Source: Nocardia coubleae NBRC 108252
GTDB taxonomy: Bacteria; Actinomycetota; Actinomycetes; Mycobacteriales; Mycobacteriaceae
Assembly: GCF_001612805.1 (NCBI RefSeq)
Contig: NZ_BDBD01000026.1
Location: 210,603-274,602, forward strand
Reading direction: 5' to 3'
Length of the DNA: 64,000 bases
A model generated the notes under the pieces. It made no database searches. It saw only the letters and a list, made by a program, of their open reading frames with translations, and was not told where the DNA came from. Every line of letters starts with the position of its first letter. Within the stretch, counting starts at the first letter, position 1. Below, piece after piece: positions 16,961 to 25,846 of the stretch. Both the position numbers and the translations under genes were made by a program.

Positions 16961-16997
16961 ACAACGAAACGGTCCGGAGCTCGATGGCTCCGGACCG
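16961..16997 (-). terminator. Terminator of the SGNH lipoprotein gene
   Basis: Perfect 11-base stem CGGTCCGGAGC / GCTCCGGACCG with a 6-base loop. Read on the minus strand it follows the stop of the gene at 17014 and is trailed by TTTCGTTGT. Confidence 0.75.
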
Positions 16998-17013
16998 TCC
17001 GGGAGAGACGAAC

Positions 17014-18255
17014 CTAGAGGGTGTTCAGGTCGATTGCGGCGGCCATCGCTCGGTAGCCTGCGGCGTTCGGGTGCTTGTGGTCGCCGGAGTCGAAGGCGGG
17101 GTCGAGGCGTTCCGGGTCGGCCGGGTCGGCGACGGCGGTGTTGAAGTCGGCGACGGCGTCGAATTCGCCGCTGGTACGGATCCATTCGTTCAGCGCGCGC
17201 AGTTTCGCGGCGGAGGTGGGGGTGTAGTACTCGGCTCCCTTCATCGGCAGGAGGGTTCCGCCGATCACGCGCAGCCCGGCTCGGTGGGCGCGGGCGATCA
17301 TGTCGCGGTAGCCCGCGATCAGCTGTTCGACGGTGACGACCGGATTGGGCTTGTAGGTCGGCAGATCGACTTCCGAGAAGCCGATATCGTTCAGTCCGCC
17401 GAGCATGACGACCGTGCGGGCACCGTCCTGGGTGAGGACGTCGCGATCGAAGCGGCGCAATGCGCTCTCGCCGTACCAGGGTGAATCGCTGATGATGGTG
17501 TTGCCGCCGATGCCCGCGTTGAGGACGGGGCGGGGGGTGCCGGCGGCGGCGAGGCGGTCGGCCAGGGCGTCGGGGTAGCGGTTGTTGCCGTCGTTGTCGG
17601 AGCCGAAACCGTCGGTGATCGAGTCACCGAACGCGACGATCGCCTCCGCGGCGGCGTCGCCGCTCATCCGCACGCTCGACAGGTAGTACCAGGAGTGTGT
17701 TGTCTCGGTGAAGGCGGTCGCGTCGGCGTCGGAGGCGTGGTTGCCCGCCGCGCGGTACGACGTCGCATAGCCCTGGGCGTGGAAGGTAGCGGGCCCGGTG
17801 GGTTCGTCCAGATACAAAGTGACCGTGGCGAATTCGAGAGGAGCTAGATGCAGCTCGGCGGGGTCGCTGGTCAGGTCGGTGCCCGGGGCGATGGTGGCGG
17901 TGTCGTTGCCGTGGAAGCGAAGGGGGCGCAGCGTGTCCTGATGTACGCGAGCCCCGGAATCCGTGCGGGCGATCGTAGCCGAGGCGATGCGGAGATCGGT
18001 GCGGCCGAAGCGGTTGGAGAGGGTGATCCGGGCGGAATCACCGCCGGTGGTGACCCGGACAACCTGCCGGAGTGTGTGCTGGGCAAATCCGTCGAGCGAC
18101 CAGTTCGGCTCGAAACCGGTGCTCGGCTGCTGCATCGGCACCGACCAGGCGGTGCTCGCGGTGTCGGCGGCGGCGGCCTGGGTGTTGGTGCAGGCCGCGG
18201 TGAGGGTGGCGGTGATCGCGATGGCGGCGGTCATCATCTTCTTCCAGACGTGCAT
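17014..18255 (-). CDS. SGNH/GDSL hydrolase lipoprotein
   Basis: 413 residues from the ATG at 18255. The signal peptide has a lipobox (LTAAC, Cys21). An N-terminal beta-sandwich-like domain (about residues 40-190) precedes the SGNH domain, with AFGDSITDGFG (block I), GIGGN (block II), MLGGLNDIG (block III) and HKHPNAAGY (block V). This two-domain form resembles secreted esterases acting on acylated sugars. It is followed by its own terminator and sits just downstream of a same-strand MFS transporter (26-base gap), so the two could be co-transcribed. Confidence 0.85.
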   Translation of the reverse strand: MHVWKKMMTAAIAITATLTAACTNTQAAAADTASTAWSVPMQQPSTGFEPNWSLDGFAQHTLRQVVRVTTGGDSARITLSNRFGRTDLRIASATIARTDSGARVHQDTLRPLRFHGNDTATIAPGTDLTSDPAELHLAPLEFATVTLYLDEPTGPATFHAQGYATSYRAAGNHASDADATAFTETTHSWYYLSSVRMSGDAAAEAIVAFGDSITDGFGSDNDGNNRYPDALADRLAAAGTPRPVLNAGIGGNTIISDSPWYGESALRRFDRDVLTQDGARTVVMLGGLNDIGFSEVDLPTYKPNPVVTVEQLIAGYRDMIARAHRAGLRVIGGTLLPMKGAEYYTPTSAAKLRALNEWIRTSGEFDAVADFNTAVADPADPERLDPAFDSGDHKHPNAAGYRAMAAAIDLNTL

Positions 18256-18281
18256 GGGTTCGTCGATTCTCGGTAGTCGGT

Positions 18282-19472
18282 CTAGCCGCGGCGCTCGAGC
18301 GCGCGGGCGAACAGGGTGGTGAGCAGGGCGGCGGCGGCCAGAGCCGCGCCGATCCAGGCGGGCGCGGTTAGGCCGAACCCGGCGTCGATGGCGGCGGCGC
18401 CGAGCCAGGAGGCGACCGCGATGCCGATATTGAAGGCGGAGATGTTGGCGGCCGAGCCGAGCGCCGATTCGCCGCCCGCGGTGTCGAGTACGCGCATCTG
18501 GACAGCGGGCACGATGGCGAAACCGGTCGCGCCGAGCGCGAGGATGCCGACGGCCGCGCCGACCGGATGCCCGGCGACTACCGCGAAGATCATCAGCACC
18601 ACGGTCAGTGCGGCGAGCGCGCCGATCAGCGTAGGCAGCAGGGCGCGGTCGGCCAGCCTGCCGCCGACGATATTGCCCGCGAACAGGCCGACGCCGAAAA
18701 CGACGAGCAGCCACGGGACGGCACCGTCGGGCAGGCCGGTCACCTCGGTCAGGATCGGTTCGAAGAAGGTGAACGCCGCGAAAACGGCACCGAATCCGAG
18801 CGCGGTGATCGACAGCGCCAGCCACACCTGCGGGCGAGCGAACACAGCCAATTGCTCTGTCAGAGAGATGGATTCGCCGCGTGGCTGATGCGGGACCAGC
18901 ATGAGGACGGCGAGCAGCGCGGCCACCCCGACGGCGGTCACAGCCCAGAAGGTCGACCGCCAGCCGAATGCCTGGCCGAGCGCCGTGCCCAGCGGCACGC
19001 CGGCGACATTGGCCAGGGTGAGCCCGGTGAACATCGTGGCGATGGCGGCGGCCCGGCGGTCGGGTGCCACCAGGCTCGCCGCCACCACCGAACCGATGCC
19101 GAAGAACGCGCCGTGGGTGAGCGCGGCGACGATCCGGCCGGTAAGCAGCAGTTCATAGGTCGGGGCCAGGGCCGACAGCAGGTTGCCCGCGATGAAGAGG
19201 CCCATGAGTGTCGCGAGCATGGTCTTGCGAGGGACCCGCGAACCCAGCGCGGTCATCAGCGGCGCGCCGACCGCGACGCCTGCGGCATAACCGGAGACCA
19301 GCAGGCCTGCGGTCGGGACGGAGATGGACAGGTCGTCGCCGATCACGCCCAGCAGGCCGACGATGACGAATTCGGTGAGGCCGATTCCGAAGGCGCCCAG
19401 CGCAAGCGCGCCCAGGGCGAGGGTCGGCCGGTCGGTCCCCGCCCGGGGTGGGGCGGTCAGTGTCGTTGTCAT
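18282..19472 (-). CDS. MFS drug/arabinose efflux transporter (DHA1 type)
   Basis: 396 residues from the ATG at 19472 with 12 predicted helices. The GIGLTEFVIVGLLG first helix and the motif A loop ALGSRVPRKTML between helices 2 and 3 match the AraJ/chloramphenicol-resistance type. It is divergent from a LysR regulator, which probably controls it. The gene downstream on the same strand is a secreted esterase. Substrate unknown. Confidence 0.85.
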   Translation of the reverse strand: MTTTLTAPPRAGTDRPTLALGALALGAFGIGLTEFVIVGLLGVIGDDLSISVPTAGLLVSGYAAGVAVGAPLMTALGSRVPRKTMLATLMGLFIAGNLLSALAPTYELLLTGRIVAALTHGAFFGIGSVVAASLVAPDRRAAAIATMFTGLTLANVAGVPLGTALGQAFGWRSTFWAVTAVGVAALLAVLMLVPHQPRGESISLTEQLAVFARPQVWLALSITALGFGAVFAAFTFFEPILTEVTGLPDGAVPWLLVVFGVGLFAGNIVGGRLADRALLPTLIGALAALTVVLMIFAVVAGHPVGAAVGILALGATGFAIVPAVQMRVLDTAGGESALGSAANISAFNIGIAVASWLGAAAIDAGFGLTAPAWIGAALAAAALLTTLFARALERRG

Positions 19473-19515
19473 GTGAGTGTGCAACTCCCTTAGTGGGAAA
19501 ATTGTTCCGTTAAGG

Positions 19516-19553
19516 CCATTCGTGTCGGTACCCGGACGTACGGTTTCGAATGG
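19516..19553. promoter_or_regulatory. Inverted repeat CCATTCG-N24-CGAATGG between MFS and LysR genes
   Basis: Two 7-base arms in the divergent intergenic region, the expected place for a LysR operator. Spacing is wide, so it may represent two half-sites. Weak evidence on its own. Confidence 0.35.
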
Positions 19554-19625
19554 AGTGATTTCAGACTGCCGGTCGCGTTCACGTGCATCAACGGCCGTCG
19601 CCGACACGGTCGATTAGCGGGAGTT

Positions 19626-20540
19626 ATGGAACGGCAGGAGATCGAGATCTTCCTGGCTCTATGCGAGGAACTGCACTTCGGACGGGCCGCCGAACGTCTG
19701 TATCTGACGCAGGCGCGGGTCAGCCAAACGATCAAGAAGCTCGAACGACACTTCGGCGCACAGCTTTTCGAACGCACCAGCCGCCAGGTGCGGCTCACGC
19801 CGGTCGGCCGGATGCTGCGCGACGACCTGATTCCGATCCGCACGCAGCTGAACAGGGCCATCGAACGCGCACAGGCGGCGGCACGCAGCGTGGAAGGGAC
19901 GCTGCGCGTGGGCTACCTCGGCGGTTTGGCGGCGAGCCTGCTGGTCGACACCGTCCTGGAGTTCCGCAACCGCCATCCCGAATGCGAGGTACACGCCCGC
20001 GAGGTCCACCTGGGCGATGTCTTCGGCCCGCTACGCCGCGACGAACTCGACCTGGTCATCAGCCACTCCCCGGTCGGCGAAAACGACGTGGTCGCCGGGC
20101 CGGTCCTGCTCACCGAGCCCACGGGCCTGGTGGTTCCGCGCGATCACGCCCTCGCCCGCAGAAGTTCGATCGACAGCACCGCCGCGGGTCTCGAGGTGAT
20201 CGCCATCGGCGGACCCGCAAGCGCGTACTGGCACCGCTACCTCGACGAAACCTGGCACATCAGCCCGGCAGGCCCGAACGGTGCGCAAACCTTCGAAGAC
20301 GTACTGACCGCCGTCGCTTTCGGCGCCGGGGTCCACCCGGCCGGTGCGCATGCCGAGCGGCATTACCCCCGTCGCGGAACGGTCTACGTGCCGTTCAGCG
20401 ACGGACAAGGCCACGTGTGGCGCCCAGTATGGCTGCCCGGCGCGGAAACGGCGCGCTTACGAGCCTTCGTGCAGATGCTCCTCGAGACGGTCGAGCAGCG
20501 CGGCGCCGAACACTACTTCGCACCGGGCCACACCGAATAG
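19626..20540 (+). CDS. LysR-family transcriptional regulator
   Basis: 304 residues. The N-terminal winged HTH starts MERQEIEIFLALCEELHFGRA and continues with the conserved LYLTQARVSQTIKKLE recognition region. The C-terminal periplasmic-binding-like effector domain starts near residue 90 (GTLRVGYLGGLA). It is 153 bases from the divergent MFS transporter, its probable target, and ends in a strong terminator. Confidence 0.9.
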   Translation: MERQEIEIFLALCEELHFGRAAERLYLTQARVSQTIKKLERHFGAQLFERTSRQVRLTPVGRMLRDDLIPIRTQLNRAIERAQAAARSVEGTLRVGYLGGLAASLLVDTVLEFRNRHPECEVHAREVHLGDVFGPLRRDELDLVISHSPVGENDVVAGPVLLTEPTGLVVPRDHALARRSSIDSTAAGLEVIAIGGPASAYWHRYLDETWHISPAGPNGAQTFEDVLTAVAFGAGVHPAGAHAERHYPRRGTVYVPFSDGQGHVWRPVWLPGAETARLRAFVQMLLETVEQRGAEHYFAPGHTE

Positions 20541-20543
20541 AAA

Positions 20544-20573
20544 AACGGCCCGGAGCAAAAGCTCCGGGCCGTT
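20544..20573 (+). terminator. Terminator after the LysR gene
   Basis: Perfect 13-base stem AACGGCCCGGAGC / GCTCCGGGCCGTT with an AAAA loop, starting 4 bases after the stop codon. The right arm ends in TT only, so the U-run is weak, but stem and position fit. Confidence 0.75.
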
Positions 20574-20590
20574 CAACAGATCTCGCAAGC

Positions 20591-20646
20591 ACATGGGTAA
20601 CTCACCGGGCACCGGCTAACTCACCCACGACCTCCGTCTGGCCGCC
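20591..20646. repeat. Dispersed 56-base repeat, copy 1 (MGNSPGTG mini-ORF)
   Basis: This intergenic stretch aligns without gaps to 35454-35509, with about 44 of 56 bases identical. Both begin ACATGGGTAACTCA and end GTCTGGCCGCC at the same distance. On the plus strand each contains an 8-codon ORF with its own stop (MGNSPGTG here, MGNSSGTG there). It may be a leader peptide, a small RNA remnant or a mobile repeat; no known family recognised. Confidence 0.5.
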
Positions 20647-20697
20647 AACGCATCTCGCCCAGCACCTGAGTCCGGCCAAAATACGCGGGGAGGCGGA

Positions 20698-22533
20698 CTA
20701 GAAGGCGGCTTCGTCCAGTTCCATGATGTCGTTGTCCAGCGTGGTGAGGATCTGACGGGTGGCGGTCAGCTCCGGCAGGACGTTGCGGGCGAAGAACTGG
20801 GCCGAGGCGACCTTGCCGGTGTAGAACGGCACGTCGGAACCGGTGGCGCCGTTGTCGAGGGCGGCCAGGGCGATCTCGGCCTGGTTCAGCAGCATCCAGC
20901 CGATGAACAGGTCGCCGACGGCCATCAGGAAGCGGACCGAACCCAGGCCGACCTTGTACAGCTCGGACGGCTGCTCCTGGGCACCCATCAGGTGGCCGGT
21001 CAGGGTGGCGGCCATGGCCTGCACGTCCTCGAGCGCGGTGGCGAGCAGCTTGCGCTCACCCTTGAGGCGCTCGTTGGCGTTGTCGGCGTCCAGGAACTTC
21101 TGGATCTGGCCCGCCACGTGGGCCAGGGCCACACCGCGGTCGCGGGCGATCTTGCGGAAGAAGAAGTCCTGCGCCTGGATGGCGGTGGTGCCCTCGTACA
21201 GCGAGTCGATCTTCGCGTCGCGGATGTACTGCTCGATCGGGTAGTCCTGCAGGAAGCCCGAGCCTCCGAAGGTCTGCAGCGAATCGGTCAGGTACTGGTA
21301 GGCGCGCTCGGAACCGACACCCTTGACGATCGGGAGCAGCAGGTCGTTCACGCGGAACGCGACGTCCTTGTCGGCACCCGAGACGGCCTCGGCGATCTCC
21401 GGGTTCTGGTGCGCGGCGGTGTAGAGGTAGATGGCACGCAGGCCCTCGGCGTAGGCCTTCTGCATGGCCAGCGCGCGACGCACGTCCGGGTGGTGGGTGA
21501 TGGTCACACGCGGCGCGGTCTTGTCGGTCATCTGGGTGAGGTCGGCACCCTGCACGCGGGTCTTGGCGTACTCGAGCGCGTTCAGGTAACCGGTCGACAG
21601 GGTCGCGATGGCCTTGGTGCCCACCATCATTCGCGCGTTCTCGATGACGTCGAACATCTGGGCGATGCCGTTGTGCACCTCGCCGACCAGCCAGCCCTTG
21701 GCGGGCACGCCGTGGCCACCGAAGGTCAGCTCGCAGGTGGCCGAGGCCTTGATGCCCATCTTGTGCTCGACGTTGGTGACGAACACACCGTTGCGGTCGC
21801 CGAAGGTCTCGGTCTCGAAGTCGAAGTGGGTCTTCGGGACGTAGAACAGCGACAGGCCCTTGGTGCCCGGTCCGGCGCCCTCGGGGCGGGCCAGCACCAG
21901 GTGCATGATGTTCTCGAACATGTCGTCGGAGTCGGCCGAGGTGATGAAGCGCTTCACACCTTCGATGTGCCAGGAGCCGTCCTCCTGCTTGATCGCCTTG
22001 GTGCGGCCGGCGCCGACGTCGGAGCCCGCGTCGGGCTCGGTCAGCACCATGGTGGCGCCCCAGTTGCGGTCGGCGATCTTCTTCGCCCATTCCTTCTGCT
22101 CATCGGTGCCGTTGTTGTAGAACACCTGAGCGAAGCCCGCGCCTGCGGCGTACATCTGGATGGGCGGGTTGGCGCCGAGCACCATCTCGGCCAGCGCCCA
22201 GCCGATGACCGACGGGGCACCGAGGCCACCGAGCTCCTCGCGCAGCGGAACCTTGACCCACTCGCCGTCCTCGAGCGCCTTGTAGGACTTCTTGAAGGAC
22301 TCGGGGATGGTGACGGTGTGGGTGTTCGGGTCGAAGACCGGCGGGTTGCGGTCGGCGTCGGCGAACGACTCGGCCAGCGGGCCCTCGGCCAGGCGGCGGA
22401 CCTCGGAGAGCATTTCCTTGACGGTGTCGGTGTCGAGGTCGCCGAAGGCGCCCGCGTCGAGCACCTTGCCGACGCCGAGAACCTCGAAGAGGTTGAACTC
22501 GAGGTCGCGAACGTTTGCCTTGTAGTGGCCCAT
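20698..22533 (-). CDS. fadE5: Acyl-CoA dehydrogenase, FadE5-like
   Basis: 611 residues from the ATG at 22533, the same length as mycobacterial FadE5 as I recall. It is the long form of the family: an N-terminal extension (MGHYKANVRDLEFNLFEVLG), the FAD/substrate signatures MVLTEPDAGSDVG and GIKASATCELTFGG, and the C-terminal FGGSGFLQDYPIEQ and YEGTTAIQAQDFFF segments. It oxidises acyl-CoA in beta-oxidation, passing electrons to ETF and then to EtfD. A paired operator-like motif about 100-140 bases upstream is shared with the etfD gene at 41106-44372. A 12-base palindrome GTGAGTACTCAC directly abuts the start codon. Confidence 0.9.
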   Translation of the reverse strand: MGHYKANVRDLEFNLFEVLGVGKVLDAGAFGDLDTDTVKEMLSEVRRLAEGPLAESFADADRNPPVFDPNTHTVTIPESFKKSYKALEDGEWVKVPLREELGGLGAPSVIGWALAEMVLGANPPIQMYAAGAGFAQVFYNNGTDEQKEWAKKIADRNWGATMVLTEPDAGSDVGAGRTKAIKQEDGSWHIEGVKRFITSADSDDMFENIMHLVLARPEGAGPGTKGLSLFYVPKTHFDFETETFGDRNGVFVTNVEHKMGIKASATCELTFGGHGVPAKGWLVGEVHNGIAQMFDVIENARMMVGTKAIATLSTGYLNALEYAKTRVQGADLTQMTDKTAPRVTITHHPDVRRALAMQKAYAEGLRAIYLYTAAHQNPEIAEAVSGADKDVAFRVNDLLLPIVKGVGSERAYQYLTDSLQTFGGSGFLQDYPIEQYIRDAKIDSLYEGTTAIQAQDFFFRKIARDRGVALAHVAGQIQKFLDADNANERLKGERKLLATALEDVQAMAATLTGHLMGAQEQPSELYKVGLGSVRFLMAVGDLFIGWMLLNQAEIALAALDNGATGSDVPFYTGKVASAQFFARNVLPELTATRQILTTLDNDIMELDEAAF

Positions 22534-22630
22534 GTGAGTACTCACTCTCCGTTGAGTTCTGGTGCGGTCGGTTGTGTGCCGTTCCCGCCCGTCAGGTCGT
22601 CCACCGGGTAGCTGACCGGTTTTCCGCATG

Positions 22631-22671
22631 CTACTCGCGGGTAACTTATTGACCATATTACCGATGGGTAA
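22631..22671 (-). promoter_or_regulatory. Paired operator upstream of fadE5
   Basis: Two 14-base sites: CTACTCGCGGGTAA (22631-22644, near site) and TTACCGATGGGTAA (22658-22671, far site, a TTACC-N4-GGTAA palindrome). The same arrangement occurs upstream of etfD at 44442-44485, with the AGTAG-type site nearer the gene and the GGTAR-type farther away. A TetR-like dimer pair is plausible; no regulator is identified. Confidence 0.6.
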
Positions 22672-22766
22672 GGCTCTCGGCAAAGGGGTTCGCACGCAAT
22701 GTGACGTGAAAAACACGCGCGCGTGCCGAGACGTTGCTCGCGGCGACCGCGGGGCTACCGTGAGGT

Positions 22767-23360
22767 GTGCGCATCGAGACGTCAGCCGGACCGGCCGAGA
22801 TCGAGCTCGACGAGGTGGCCGACCTGGCATTCCTGCTGGTGATGACCCATGGGGCGGGCGGCGGCGTCGATGCGAAAGACATTCTCACCGTGCGTGATTC
22901 GGCCCTCGCCGCCGGTGCCGCGGTAGCCCGTGTGGTGCAGCCGTACCGGGTTGCCGGGCGGCGGGCGCCGGGCAATGCGGTGGCCCAGGACCAGGCATGG
23001 GTCGAGATCGTCACGGCGTTGCGCGATCGATTCCCCGGTGTGTCGCTCGTGCAGGGCGGCCGGAGCAATGGTGCGCGGGTGGCGTGCCGGACCGCCGTCG
23101 AACTGGGCGCGCGCGGGGTGATCGCCCTGTCTTTCCCGTTGCACCCGCCCGGAAAGCCCGAGAAGTCACGGCGCGACGAGCTGGTGTCGGTGGGTGACGC
23201 GCAGGTGGTCGTCATCAACGGTGGCAGCGACCCGTTCGGGATCCCCGACCCGGCCGATGCCGCCGAGGTGCGCGTCATTCCCAAGCAACCCCACTCCTTC
23301 CGCACCGGATTCGACGTGATCGCGGCGACAGTGCAACCGTGGTTCGGCCGGTGGAGTTAG
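22767..23360 (+). CDS. Alpha/beta hydrolase (KANL3/Tex30-like)
   Basis: 197 residues from GTG. Features are VMTHGAGGG near residue 26, the nucleophile elbow GGRSNGARVA (Ser near residue 94), an Asp in INGGSDPFGIP and a C-terminal PKQPHSF with the presumed catalytic His. This matches the short KANL3/Tex30 hydrolase family of bacteria, substrate unknown. It is divergent from fadE5. Confidence 0.75.
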   Translation: MRIETSAGPAEIELDEVADLAFLLVMTHGAGGGVDAKDILTVRDSALAAGAAVARVVQPYRVAGRRAPGNAVAQDQAWVEIVTALRDRFPGVSLVQGGRSNGARVACRTAVELGARGVIALSFPLHPPGKPEKSRRDELVSVGDAQVVVINGGSDPFGIPDPADAAEVRVIPKQPHSFRTGFDVIAATVQPWFGRWS

Positions 23361-23394
23361 GCTTTCGGCACATCGGACCAGGTAGGGGGAGCCA

Positions 23395-23859
23395 ATGAAA
23401 GCGCTCATCGTGTGCACGTCCAAGGCGCTCGGCAATACCAGGAAGGTCGCCGACGCCATCGGCACGGTGCTCGACGCGCGGGTGGTGGATCCGGCCGAGA
23501 TCAGCGCCGCCGAGCTGGGCGACTACGACCTGATCGGTTTCGGGTCGGGGGTGTACTGGATGTCGCTCGACGCCCGGCTGCGCGCCTTCGTCGACGCGCT
23601 GCCCGCCGGCCAGAACCGCGACGCGTTCATCTTCGCGACCAGTGGGCTGCCCGAGCTGCGTGTGCGTCCGTACCTGCGCAATCTCGGTGATCAGCTCGAA
23701 GACAAAGGATTCGAGCTGGTGGGCGGGTTCTCCTGCCGTGGGCTCGACACCATGGGACCGCTCGCGCTGATGGGCGGGCTCAACAAGGGTCGGCCGAGCG
23801 CGGACGATCTGGCCTCGGCCAGGGCTTTCGCCGAGCAGCTACGCGGTCGGTTCGACTGA
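23395..23859 (+). CDS. Flavodoxin-family protein
   Basis: 154 residues. The N-terminal FMN phosphate loop (IVCTSKALGNTRKVADAIG) and a GFGSGVYWMSLD loop identify a flavodoxin fold. It is likely a small electron carrier or quinone-reductase-like protein. The ATG follows AGGGGGA. Its 3' end overlaps the convergent methyltransferase by 21 bases, so both genes terminate into each other. Confidence 0.8.
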   Translation: MKALIVCTSKALGNTRKVADAIGTVLDARVVDPAEISAAELGDYDLIGFGSGVYWMSLDARLRAFVDALPAGQNRDAFIFATSGLPELRVRPYLRNLGDQLEDKGFELVGGFSCRGLDTMGPLALMGGLNKGRPSADDLASARAFAEQLRGRFD

Positions 23860-24495
23860 CTCGGCCACGACAAGGGCATCGATGGCATCGGCGCCCTCGG
23901 TGGGCCGGAATACCTCGCGGGCGGTGGTGACGGTGACGCCGGTGCCGTCGAGATCGGCGCGGATGTCGTCGGGAGCGAACAGGATCGTCGGATCCTGGGG
24001 GCCGCCGTAACCGTCGGTGATGTTGCGGGTGGCGTGCCCCAGGACCAGCAGCATGCCGCCGGGGGCGAGCATCGACGCGAGTTGGTGAAGGAGTTGGCGG
24101 CGCTCCTGCGGTGGCAGGTGGACGAAGACCATCAGGATCAGTTCGAACGGACCGCTGACGCCCGCCGCGTCGAGGTCGGTGATGTCGGCGCAGGTCCACT
24201 CGACGCGCGAACGTACCGAACGCGACAGGCGCGCGGCGACCGTTCGCCCCTTGTCGATACCCACCTGGGCGAAGTCGACGGCCTGCACCTGCCAGCCGTG
24301 CGTGGCCAGCCACAGTGCGTGACGGCCTTCACCGCAGGCCAGGTCGAGGGCGCGCATCGGGGCGGCGGTGCCGTCGGCTTGCAGCGGGAGCCTGCGGTCG
24401 AGGCCGTGGACGTATTCGACGACCGTGCTGTTGGGCGGTGCGCCCCAGACCAATTCGCTGCGGGCATAGCGTGCGTCCCACTCCGCCGCGTCCAT
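23839..24495 (-). CDS. Class I SAM-dependent methyltransferase
   Basis: 218 residues. It starts MDAAEWDARYARSELVWG, a pattern typical of TehB/thiopurine-like small methyltransferases. The SAM-binding motif is ALDLACGEGRHALWLA, followed by a VDFAQVGIDKG acidic loop. Substrate unknown; detoxification of oxyanions or small thiols is possible by family. Confidence 0.8.
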   Translation of the reverse strand: MDAAEWDARYARSELVWGAPPNSTVVEYVHGLDRRLPLQADGTAAPMRALDLACGEGRHALWLATHGWQVQAVDFAQVGIDKGRTVAARLSRSVRSRVEWTCADITDLDAAGVSGPFELILMVFVHLPPQERRQLLHQLASMLAPGGMLLVLGHATRNITDGYGGPQDPTILFAPDDIRADLDGTGVTVTTAREVFRPTEGADAIDALVVAESVEPTA

Positions 24496-24596
24496 GCTGT
24501 TCCGCCTCCCCGCGAATTTCGGCCAGACTCAGGTGCGTTCTCGGTTGCGACGCGGCTGGCGGGATGTCGCTGTCATGGTAGCCCGTGATCGAACTG

Positions 24597-25700
24597 TCAG
24601 AGGGATGTGCGCATGAGGATGACGTTGTACTGGGTGTGGACGGTGGTGAGGAAATAGAGGTCGCGGCCGGTCTGGTACGGGAAGATCTGCGGGGCGTAGG
24701 CGGTGGGCAGTTCGCGGGCATCGATGAGGACTTCGGGCGGGCTCCACGGGCCTTCCGGTGACGGTGCGCGGCGCAGCACCACCGAATTGGCGGGGTCGGT
24801 GGTGAGGGAGACGAACTGGCCGAGGTGCTCGTTGTACATCACCGACAGTTCGGCTGCCCCGGCCATGATGGGGGCCGCGGCGTTCGCGTCGCCGCGCTTC
24901 CAGCCGCCGCCGTCCCAGTACTCGTAGGCGTCCAGATTCTCGATCTCGCCCTCGGGCACGCGGGCGAGGAAGGCTTCGTTGTCGCGGCCCGGCGGGGTGC
25001 CGAATTCGTAGACGAAGCCGCCGTCCTTCAGGAAGGCATTCATCTGGAACTTGTGGTGGCCGTTGTCGTTGGGCCTCCGGGTGTGGGCAAGGTCCGTCCA
25101 TGTCTCGCCGTTGTCCGACGACACAGCCAATCCCGAATAGTTCGTGGTCCACTCGCCGGGCGCGTCCCAGCTGCGCACCGACATCAACGACATGTACTGC
25201 ACGCCGCCGACCGACACGCCAGCCGTGGGGATCCGGCTGATCTCCTCGCCGTCCTTCGGGCTGAAGACGAGTTCGCGGGCCTGGCCGATACCGTCGCGCA
25301 CCACACTGTGGAAATGGATGCCCTCGGCCGGGTTGCGGCTGAAACTGCGGGCCAGGAAGTTCGAACGCCAAGCCCATTTGCTGTCGCGCAACAGGTTCGG
25401 GAGACCGACGCCCGCGGTGTCACCGAACGCGGTGAGCATCTCGCCGTGCCCGTTGTCCCACATGATCCCCAGGTCGGTGCCGAGGACGTTGTAGGTGTGG
25501 GTGGCGTTCGGGCTCGCCATGCCGGTCACCTGGAACACGGCCTGCGCCCGGCCGTGCAGGACCGGCAGGCCGTAGGTGCCGTTGAGGACCGGGATCGGGT
25601 TGATGGCGTTCGGGTCGGCCGCGGCGGGCGCCGTCCCGACGAGCAGTACCGCCGCGGCCCCCGCCAATACGGTCATGGCGAGCGAGCCGGATTCGTTCAC
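24597..25700 (-). CDS. Secreted DUF4185 protein
   Basis: 367 residues from the GTG at 25700, chosen for a GGAGG five bases upstream. A signal peptide ends near residue 30 (GTAPAAADP). The mature part carries the DUF4185 features LGTDLGIMWDNG, AFGDTAGVG, WRSNFLARS and repeated strands like FVYEFGTPPGRDNEAFLARV. The fold is a five-bladed beta-propeller-like glycosidase relative, common in mycolate actinomycetes. Enzymatic activity is uncertain. Confidence 0.85.
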   Translation of the reverse strand: MNESGSLAMTVLAGAAAVLLVGTAPAAADPNAINPIPVLNGTYGLPVLHGRAQAVFQVTGMASPNATHTYNVLGTDLGIMWDNGHGEMLTAFGDTAGVGLPNLLRDSKWAWRSNFLARSFSRNPAEGIHFHSVVRDGIGQARELVFSPKDGEEISRIPTAGVSVGGVQYMSLMSVRSWDAPGEWTTNYSGLAVSSDNGETWTDLAHTRRPNDNGHHKFQMNAFLKDGGFVYEFGTPPGRDNEAFLARVPEGEIENLDAYEYWDGGGWKRGDANAAAPIMAGAAELSVMYNEHLGQFVSLTTDPANSVVLRRAPSPEGPWSPPEVLIDARELPTAYAPQIFPYQTGRDLYFLTTVHTQYNVILMRTSL

Positions 25701-25846
25701 GTCAGCCTCCGGGCACACGGGAATAAGCGCACCTGTTTGATTCGGTGCACTTTTTCCGTCGGATTGGTGAACTGAAACTAACAGCCGGACGCGGGCCGAA
25801 GTACTGTGAGGCGACCTAGTGTTGGGGCGGCGTCTACTTGTCTCCG

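Noticed and set aside
20992..22611. 539-codon ORF antisense to fadE5
   Set aside because: The minus strand encodes a well conserved acyl-CoA dehydrogenase; the antisense frame shows no family features.
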